Shown: piece after piece, positions 58,730-64,000 of the stretch
Position numbering within the stretch: position 1 is the first letter of the stretch
Layout: each line of letters begins with the position of its first letter
Source: Terriglobia bacterium
Lineage (GTDB): Bacteria > Acidobacteriota > Terriglobia > Terriglobales > Acidobacteriaceae
Assembly: GCA_020073465.1 (NCBI GenBank)
Contig: JAIQFC010000017.1
Span: 1 to 64,000 of the forward strand
Reading direction: 5' to 3'
Length of the DNA stretch: 64,000 nucleotides
Notes under the pieces: generated by a model
Database searches by the model: none
Seen by the model: only the letters and a program-made list of their open reading frames with translations
What the model was told of the DNA's origin: nothing
Made by a program: the position numbers and the translations under genes

Positions 58730-59593
58730 CTATCGAAAATCTTCCTCCCGGTCCTCGTCTTCGGACGTCGAATCCGGCTGTGCTCTCCGCCCAACGCTGA
58801 CGATGTAGCTCACCAGATCGTCCAGTTCCTTCCCATCCAGTTTCTCCCCGTAGTTGGTAGGCATCGCCGGCTCACGCTGGTAGCTGAAGCTCTTCAGATC
58901 TGCCCTCGACAGAAAATGGAAAGCCCCATCCGCCGTTTGCAGCTGCACCGAAAAATTGTCCTCGTTGCGAACCACGCCGCGAAGCCGCTGACCGTCCCGC
59001 GTGGTGGCGACAGCAATCCTGTAAGCAGGATCAGGAATTCTTCCGGGATTGCTGATCACGCTGGAAATATCCTTCGCCGAACGCGTGGTGCCATAAGTCG
59101 TGAGATCCGGTCCCAGAAATCCGCCCTCTCCCCGCATCATGTGGCACGAGGAACACTCGCCCTTGCCGAAGAAGATCGTCTTGCCGCGCGCCGGATCTCC
59201 AGACAGCGGTTCCGCCTTTTCCTGTCCTTGCAGCACCCGGAGGTAGCCCACAATCGTGCGCACTCGTTCCGGACTCAGAGCGTGAAAGGCCGGCATCCCC
59301 GTATCCGGGATTCCGTTGGAAATGATCTCCGAAATCGCAGCATCTGACATGCGCTGCACCCGCGGATTCCCCACAATTCCCGGGGCCCGCTCACCTCCCC
59401 GCCCATCCAGCCCGTGGCAGCTCCCACACGAGGAAGCGAAGATTCCCTGAGCCGGCGCTGCAGACGGCGGGTTTGCCCCACTGCGGGAGGGAGTCTGCGA
59501 CTGCCGCGCCGTCAGGCTGCCTGCGCCCAGCACCGCCGCCAGGAGCACCACGAATGGAGCTCGGCGTTTTGTCTCACCCGCCAACCGCTTCAT
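58730..59593 (-). CDS. Exported dihaem cytochrome c
   Basis: A 287-residue periplasmic electron carrier. From the ATG at 59593 it begins MKRLAGETKRRAPFVVLLAA, a signal peptide; the frame extends to 59659 without signal character. Two haem-c sites are visible: CGSCH in IFASSCGSCHGLDGRGG and CSSCH in GECSSCHMMRGEGGFLGPDL. Candidate Met ligands are in GMPAF and PAMPTNYG. The segment SSVISNPGRIPDPAYRIAVA and the region after it (FSVQLQTADGAFHFLSRADL) match the haem-binding domain of secreted oxidoreductases. It may take electrons from the PQQ dehydrogenase encoded nearby. Confidence 0.87.
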   Translation of the reverse strand: MKRLAGETKRRAPFVVLLAAVLGAGSLTARQSQTPSRSGANPPSAAPAQGIFASSCGSCHGLDGRGGERAPGIVGNPRVQRMSDAAISEIISNGIPDTGMPAFHALSPERVRTIVGYLRVLQGQEKAEPLSGDPARGKTIFFGKGECSSCHMMRGEGGFLGPDLTTYGTTRSAKDISSVISNPGRIPDPAYRIAVATTRDGQRLRGVVRNEDNFSVQLQTADGAFHFLSRADLKSFSYQREPAMPTNYGEKLDGKELDDLVSYIVSVGRRAQPDSTSEDEDREEDFR

Positions 59594-59920
59594 CCTCGCA
59601 AGCTCCAGATGTATTCTTATCAGATGAAAATGTAAAAGCAGGCGTGAGAACTTTCCCATGAATGGAACGAGGGTTTATCTCAAGCCCGCCACCACTGTCA
59701 ATGATTTTCTTGCCCCCCACCGTGCGCTGGCGCTTTCGTTCTGCGCGGCGACTGAACATCGCAATGGAATTGTTACTTGCCGGAGCGACCACCGTAAAAG
59801 CCCGACTCGCAAGAGCAATGACGGAAGTACTCATTCTCGTCCGCGATGCTTTGTTCCGCTTCCCCCTATTCGAAAACAATGTTAGAGTCCCGCCTACAGT
59901 TTTGCTGCAAGGAGGATGAA
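59594..59920. other. Divergent region between the dihaem cytochrome and RraA-like genes
   Basis: No gene is supported in these 327 bases. It holds divergent start regions. A strong Shine-Dalgarno AAGGAGGATGAA precedes the RraA-like ATG. No recognisable repeat family is present. Confidence 0.5.
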
Positions 59921-60709
59921 ATGGACAGATCTCGGCTCTCTGTCACGCTGCCAGGCACGAGACTCAGCATTGTGCTTTTTCTCTCAGCACTCTGCACGAT
60001 CGCCGGCACGCGCTGGCTCCTCTGGGCGCAGTCGCCGGCGGCTACGGACAAGCCTGCAACCGACCATTCCCTCATCGAGGAATTCCGCCATGTGGAAGTA
60101 GCCTCAGTCTCCGATGCCCTCGAGCAGCTAACCGGCAAGCGCATGTACATGAGCCATCGCATGCAGCCCATCTTCACCACGAAATTCGCGGGTTTTGCCC
60201 GCACCGTGCAGTTAAAGAAAGACGAAGGCAACACGGATCCGAACGCCCTCAGTGGAATGCTGGCCGCCATCGATCAGGGCTCGCCCGACTCCGTCTACGT
60301 CATGGCAGTCGAGGACGGAGCCGACATCGCCGGCATGGGCGGACTCATGGGCACGGCCATGGCTGCGCGCGGATACACCGGTGCCGTCATCGATGGCGGC
60401 GTTCGCGATGTGGCCTACCTGCGCAAGATTGGATTTCCCGTGTTCGCCACCGGAATCGTCCCCTCCACTTCAGTCCATCACTACCGCTTTGCGGGCGCGC
60501 AGATTCCGCTGCTGTGTGACGGAGTCCCGGTGAATTTCGGCGACATCGTCGTCGCCGACAGCGATGGCGTGGCTGTAGTCCCCAGAGCGAAAGCACAGGA
60601 GGTCTTGACCCTCGCCCAGCAGATGGATTTCAAAGAGCACTCCATGTATCCCGTGATCGAGAAACTGAAATCCATCGTGGAAGCCGTCAAACAGTTCGGC
60701 CGCCTGTGA
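59921..60709 (+). CDS. Exported RraA/HMG-aldolase-like protein
   Basis: A 262-residue protein of the RraA/4-hydroxy-4-methyl-2-oxoglutarate aldolase superfamily. The core motifs VEVASVSDALEQLTG, GADIAGMGGLMGTAMAARGY, TGAVIDGGVRDVAYLRKIGF and FGDIVVADSDGVAVVPRAKA are all present, including the Gly-Gly-x-Arg-Asp metal/substrate loop. Unlike classical members it has an N-terminal signal-like helix (LSIVLFLSALCTIAGTRWLL), so it is probably exported. Its position before an IclR regulator and PQQ dehydrogenase suggests degradation of an aromatic or sugar acid. Confidence 0.85.
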   Translation: MDRSRLSVTLPGTRLSIVLFLSALCTIAGTRWLLWAQSPAATDKPATDHSLIEEFRHVEVASVSDALEQLTGKRMYMSHRMQPIFTTKFAGFARTVQLKKDEGNTDPNALSGMLAAIDQGSPDSVYVMAVEDGADIAGMGGLMGTAMAARGYTGAVIDGGVRDVAYLRKIGFPVFATGIVPSTSVHHYRFAGAQIPLLCDGVPVNFGDIVVADSDGVAVVPRAKAQEVLTLAQQMDFKEHSMYPVIEKLKSIVEAVKQFGRL

Positions 60710-60799
60710 TTCCACAATGTTGTTGCCAAACCCAGGTTTTCATCACATAATTCTCACTTTCATTTTTCAATGAGGGCGTGTCCCTCTCTGAGTTGTCCT

Positions 60800-61651
60800 A
60801 TGACGGTTCTCGGAAAGCGCAGCTATAACATCACCGCCCTGCAGCGCGGGCTTCGCCTTCTACAGCTTTTCTCGCAGTCGGAGCGCGGACTCACAGCCAA
60901 GCAAGTTACCAAGCTCTCCGGCTTGCCTTTCAGTACGGTGCACCGGTTCCTGGTGAACCTCGAGAGCGCCGGCTACCTGAACTGCAGCGGCGAGGGCGTG
61001 TACTACCTGGGCGTGGCCTGCTTTGAGATCGGCCAGGCCGCGCTCGGCCAGCTCGACATCCGCCGCCTCAGCCTGCCCTACCTCCAGGAGCTGAACCAGC
61101 AGACGCGCGAGACCATTCACCTGACCGTCCGCCACGGCCTCTTTGCCGTGTACGTCGAGAAGCTCGACTCTCCCGAGCAACTCCGCATTCACTCCCGCAT
61201 CGGCGCCTCCGTCCCGTTGTATTGCACTGCTGTCGGCAAAGTGATGCTCGCCTTCACGCCCCAGGAGGAACGCGAGAAGTTGATCCGCCAGCTGGAGTTG
61301 AAGCGCCTGACGCCCAACACCGTGGGCAGCCTGCAGGAATTGCGCACCGAACTCTACCGTGTGGCAAAAAACGGCTACGCCTGCGATCTCGAGGAGCACG
61401 AATTACACATTCGCTGCATCGCCGCTCCCATCTGGGATCACACCGGCGGCATCCACGCCAGCCTCAGCATTACTGCGCCCATGGTGCGCATGCCGGTCAG
61501 CCGCTTGCGCCAGCTGGCGCCCATGATTCAGCAAGCGGGATTACGCATCTCGCGCGAGCTGGGGTATCAAACGACGAAGTTGCCCTACGGAAGTTCGTTG
61601 TCGAGAACCTCAACCGGGGAGGCGGCAGCCCTTGCAAAACCGGCCGTCTAG
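60800..61651 (+). CDS. IclR-family transcriptional regulator
   Basis: A repressor/activator for catabolic genes. The N-terminal winged helix (GLRLLQLFSQSERGLTAKQV, then SGLPFSTVHRFLVNLESAGY) is followed by the IclR effector domain with TIHLTVRHGLFAVYVEKLDS, SVPLYCTAVGKVMLAFTP and HIRCIAAPIWDHTGGIHASL. The ATG at 60800 (MTVLGKRSYNI) is preferred, though one at 60770 is in frame. The last 20 bases overlap the PQQ dehydrogenase start, so the two are probably co-transcribed. Confidence 0.92.
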   Translation: MTVLGKRSYNITALQRGLRLLQLFSQSERGLTAKQVTKLSGLPFSTVHRFLVNLESAGYLNCSGEGVYYLGVACFEIGQAALGQLDIRRLSLPYLQELNQQTRETIHLTVRHGLFAVYVEKLDSPEQLRIHSRIGASVPLYCTAVGKVMLAFTPQEEREKLIRQLELKRLTPNTVGSLQELRTELYRVAKNGYACDLEEHELHIRCIAAPIWDHTGGIHASLSITAPMVRMPVSRLRQLAPMIQQAGLRISRELGYQTTKLPYGSSLSRTSTGEAAALAKPAV

Positions 61652-63287
61652 GCGACACGCACGCACCCTGCTCGCGATCGCATCCGTGATCTGTGGCAGT
61701 CTGCTCGCCGCCGCGGACGGCCCGGCAGAGCGGGTGTCCACGCTGCTCGATATCCGCAGCGAAGACTTGCTCGCCAGCCCACCCGCGGCCAACTGGATTT
61801 CCTACAACGGCGACTATTCCGGACGCAGGTACAGCAAACTCTCTCAGATCAACACCGGCAATGTCAGCCGCCTGCGCGCCGAATGGGTCTTCCACGCACG
61901 CAACACCAGCCGCCTTGAAGTCACCCCCGTCGTAGTCAACGGACTGATGTTCGTCACCGCCTCCAACGACGCCTTCGCCCTCGATGCCCGCACCGGCCGC
62001 GTGGTCTGGCACCACGCCGTGCCCATCAGTGAAGGCCTGATCGACGATGCCTCCAGCCACATCAATCGCGGCGTCGCCGTCTGGCACAACCGCGTCTACA
62101 TGGAGACCGACAACGCGCACCTGCTCTGCCTCGACGCGCGCTCCGGCAACCTGATCTGGGACGTTGCCTACGCCAACTGGAACAAGAACTACGGCGCCAC
62201 CAGCGCTCCCCTGATCGTCAAAGACAAAGTTCTCGTGGGCACTTCCGGAGGAGACGACGGCGTCCGCGGGTTCCTCGCCGCCTTCGATGCCAACACCGGC
62301 AAACTCGCCTGGCGTTTCTGGACCATTCCCGCTCCCGGCGAATTCGGCTCTGACAGTTGGCCCGGACAGTTGTACTTGCGCGGCGGCGGCACCACCTGGA
62401 TGCCCGGCACCTATGATCCGCAACTGAACCTGATTTTTTGGGGCACCAGCAACCCCGCCCCCGATTTTGAAGGTAGCGTCCGACCCGGCGACGATGTCTA
62501 CACCGATTGCATGGTCGCTCTCGATCCCGACACCGGCAAACTGAAGTGGTTCTTCCAGTTCACCCCGCACGACCTTTTCGACTACGACGCAACAGAGACT
62601 CCGGTTCTGATCGACGCGGTATTCAAAGGCCAACCCCGCAAACTCCTTGTCCAGGCCAATCGCAACGGCTACGTCTATGTGCTCGATCGCACCGACGGCA
62701 AGTTTCTTTTCGCGGCGCCGTTCGTGGAAAAACTGAATTGGGCAAAGGGAATCGATGCGCAAGGCCGCCCGATTCGTACTGACGTAAAGCCAACTCCCGA
62801 TGGAACCCGCATCTGCCCCGGCTACTCGGGAGCGACGAACTGGTTCTCCCCCTCGTATAACGAGTCGACTCACATGATCTACTTCGTGGCGCTGGAGGAG
62901 TGTCAAACCTACTTCTCCAAGCCTGAACCGCAAGTCTTCAAGGAAGGCGAGACATATTACTCGACCGGCGTGAAACGCATCCCCGGGGAAAACTCCGAGA
63001 AGATTCTCATCGCCTACAACCTGGACACCGGTGCGATCGCCTGGAAATATCCGCAACTCGGCCGCGGACGCTCCGCCGCCGGCACTATGACAACTGCAGG
63101 AGGAGTGGTCTTCTTTGGCGACAGCACCGAATCCTTCGAAGCCGTCGACGCGGGGACTGGAAAGCCACTCTGGCATTTCAATGTCGGACAAGGCATGACC
63201 GCCTCGCCGATGAGTTACGCCGTCGCCGGCGAACAGTACGTCGCCATCGCCGCCGGCAGCGACATTTTCAGCTTCGCGCTGCCGTGA
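61632..63287 (+). CDS. PQQ-dependent dehydrogenase (quinoprotein alcohol/sugar type)
   Basis: An eight-bladed propeller periplasmic enzyme that oxidises alcohols or sugars and passes electrons to cytochrome c or quinone. The TTG at 61632 has GGGGAGG about nine bases upstream and is followed by a signal peptide (RTLLAIASVICGSLLAAADG). Tryptophan-docking repeats include YNGDYSGRRYSKLSQINTGN, ALDARTGRVVWHH, CLDARSGNLIWDV and ALDPDTGKLKWFFQF. The catalytic Asp is expected in RPGDDVYTD. The adjacent Cys-Cys pair of methanol/ethanol dehydrogenases is absent: ASSHINRGVAVW has Ser-Ser there. No haem domain is fused. Confidence 0.9.
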   Translation: MQNRPSRRHARTLLAIASVICGSLLAAADGPAERVSTLLDIRSEDLLASPPAANWISYNGDYSGRRYSKLSQINTGNVSRLRAEWVFHARNTSRLEVTPVVVNGLMFVTASNDAFALDARTGRVVWHHAVPISEGLIDDASSHINRGVAVWHNRVYMETDNAHLLCLDARSGNLIWDVAYANWNKNYGATSAPLIVKDKVLVGTSGGDDGVRGFLAAFDANTGKLAWRFWTIPAPGEFGSDSWPGQLYLRGGGTTWMPGTYDPQLNLIFWGTSNPAPDFEGSVRPGDDVYTDCMVALDPDTGKLKWFFQFTPHDLFDYDATETPVLIDAVFKGQPRKLLVQANRNGYVYVLDRTDGKFLFAAPFVEKLNWAKGIDAQGRPIRTDVKPTPDGTRICPGYSGATNWFSPSYNESTHMIYFVALEECQTYFSKPEPQVFKEGETYYSTGVKRIPGENSEKILIAYNLDTGAIAWKYPQLGRGRSAAGTMTTAGGVVFFGDSTESFEAVDAGTGKPLWHFNVGQGMTASPMSYAVAGEQYVAIAAGSDIFSFALP

Positions 63288-63288
63288 C

Positions 63289-63406
63289 TTCAGCCGCGAA
63301 AGCCTGCCCTGAGCGAAGTCGAAGGGCGGCGCAAGAATGCAGCCCACGGCGTAAGCCGTGGGTAAGAAGCAAAACGAGAGCAAGCCCCAGCGGGGCGAAA
63401 GAAGAG
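63289..63406. repeat. AATGCAGCCCACGGCGTAAG repeat carrying a precise 25-bp insertion
   Basis: TTCAGCCGCGAA is followed at 63301-63325 by AGCCTGCC...GTCGAAGG, then GCGGCGCAAGAATGCAGCCC and the rest, as at 57510. Removal of those 25 bases restores the copy at 57510-57600. Confidence 0.88.
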
Positions 63407-63435
63407 TTGCGAGGCAAACCAGCCGCGCCGTGGCG

Positions 63436-63515
63436 TGTGATTTTGGGTGGCGCGGCGCTTTGAACGCTTCGATCACGGGCTTTCTGTGGAACGCGGCTTC
63501 AGCCGCTGAGGTAAA
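63436..63515. repeat. TGATTTTGGGTGGCGC dispersed repeat, second copy
   Basis: TGATTTTGGGTGGCGCGGCG, then CTTTGAACGCTTCG, then GGCTTCAGCCGCTGAGGT. It matches the interior of the 28953-29073 element but lacks the GTTTGCTGAAAAAC terminal repeats. Confidence 0.75.
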
Positions 63516-63529
63516 GGGAGGGACCACTT

Positions 63530-64000
63530 ATGCGACTCAACACCAACTGGAACCGCCGCAGCTTCATCGGGAGCCTGGGAGCCTTAGCCAGCGCCGTCGC
63601 CCTGCCGTTCAAAGGCGCATTCGCCGCCGCTAGCCCGCAGAAGCCCGCCCCCACCATCACCGGCTTCGGCTCAACCGGCAACCCCTATGAAGAGCTTGGA
63701 GTCCCCACCGTCATCAACGCCGAAGGCACCATGACGGTCCTCGGAGGCTCCCTCCCTCATCCCGAACTCGAAGCCGTCATGGCCAGGGCCGGACGCCACT
63801 TCGTTTCCATCGCCGACCTCGAAGTCGCCGCCGGCAACCGCATTACCCAGATGCTCAAGCTCCCCGACGGCTACACCGCGCTCGTCACCTCTGGCGCCGC
63901 CGCGGCCATGCAATCCGGCCTCGCGGGAATTCTCACCGGCGACAACGAAGCCTTCATCCGCCAGATTCCTGACCTCACCGGCATGAAGTCGGAAGTCATC
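63530..64000 (+). CDS. SelA-like PLP-dependent enzyme with Tat signal, partial
   Basis: The first 157 codons of a gene running off the window. It starts MRLNTNWNRRSFIGSLGALA, a Tat signal (NRRSFIGS), with GGGAGGG upstream. After the signal come VPTVINAEGTMTVLGGSLPH, GRHFVSIADLEVAAGNRITQ and TALVTSGAAAAMQSGLAGIL, characteristic of the SelA/D-glucosaminate-6-phosphate ammonia-lyase group of aminotransferase-fold enzymes. An exported member is unusual and fits the Tat pathway's handling of cofactor-loaded proteins. The PLP lysine lies outside the window. Confidence 0.85.
   Translation, partial: MRLNTNWNRRSFIGSLGALASAVALPFKGAFAAASPQKPAPTITGFGSTGNPYEELGVPTVINAEGTMTVLGGSLPHPELEAVMARAGRHFVSIADLEVAAGNRITQMLKLPDGYTALVTSGAAAAMQSGLAGILTGDNEAFIRQIPDLTGMKSEVI

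Noticed and set aside
61497-63527. A 676-codon minus-strand open frame
   Set aside because: It is antisense to the PQQ dehydrogenase and IclR genes, which have clear family motifs.

Overview
The window is GC-rich bacterial chromosome that looks like Acidobacteriota (class Terriglobia, the Koribacter/Acidobacteriales side). No rRNA gene is present, so this rests on gene content: a reaction-centre-cytochrome-like c-type cytochrome with the GIPADQLIPTMQF signature, many short c-type cytochromes, a PQQ dehydrogenase beside SMP-30 and RraA genes, a REC-TonB fusion, 7-bp tandem repeats and abundant small dispersed palindromic repeats. About 54 protein genes were recognised. No tRNA, rRNA, CRISPR array or complete insertion sequence was seen.

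Layout. 0-10 kb: a transposase fragment cut by the window edge, thiL, a secreted hydrolase, an M23 peptidase, a Ser/Thr kinase, two small membrane or secreted proteins, ogt, and an APC permease convergent with a PuuB-like oxidase. 10-21 kb: a REC-TonB fusion, an S41-type protease homologue that has lost both catalytic residues, PBP1A, a membrane protein, a CPBP protease and recQ. 21-31 kb: a nine-haem cytochrome, hemG-hemE, a haem/copper protein, a GT39 glycosyltransferase, a reaction-centre-like cytochrome and glnB. 31-38.4 kb: glnD, a truncated SUKH-like ORF, and galM-MFS-malQ (sugar/maltodextrin use). 38.7-43 kb: a compact [NiFe]-hydrogenase operon hyaA-hyaB-hyaC-hyaD whose small subunit lacks one of the four usual proximal-cluster cysteines. 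43-50 kb: an ECF sigma factor with an anti-sigma/bactofilin fusion, an amidohydrolase, a retropepsin-like protein and an orphan sugar-binding-type protein. 49.5-56.3 kb: a membrane-anchored GcvH-like protein divergent from an overlapping operon of a HybA-like ferredoxin, a HybB/NrfD quinone-site protein, a histidine kinase with two haem-c motifs in its sensor, an NtrC-type sigma-54 regulator and an archaemetzincin. 56.5-64 kb: a ROK kinase, SMP-30 lactonase, dihaem cytochrome, RraA-like protein, IclR regulator, PQQ dehydrogenase and the start of a SelA-like PLP enzyme, which reads as a sugar or organic-acid oxidation region.

The most interesting unit is the pair of redox modules at 38.7-42.9 and 49.5-56.3 kb. 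The first takes up H2 and passes electrons to a membrane cytochrome b. The second is a ferredoxin/quinone membrane complex physically coupled to a haem-sensing two-component system and a protease, so it probably senses redox state or respiratory flux and drives sigma-54 transcription.

A second theme is intergenic: at least four short repeat families. One is a roughly 25-bp element (AGCCTGCC...GTCGAAGG) that sits inside copies of several other families, twice with an uninterrupted relative in this same window, so it appears to have been mobile.
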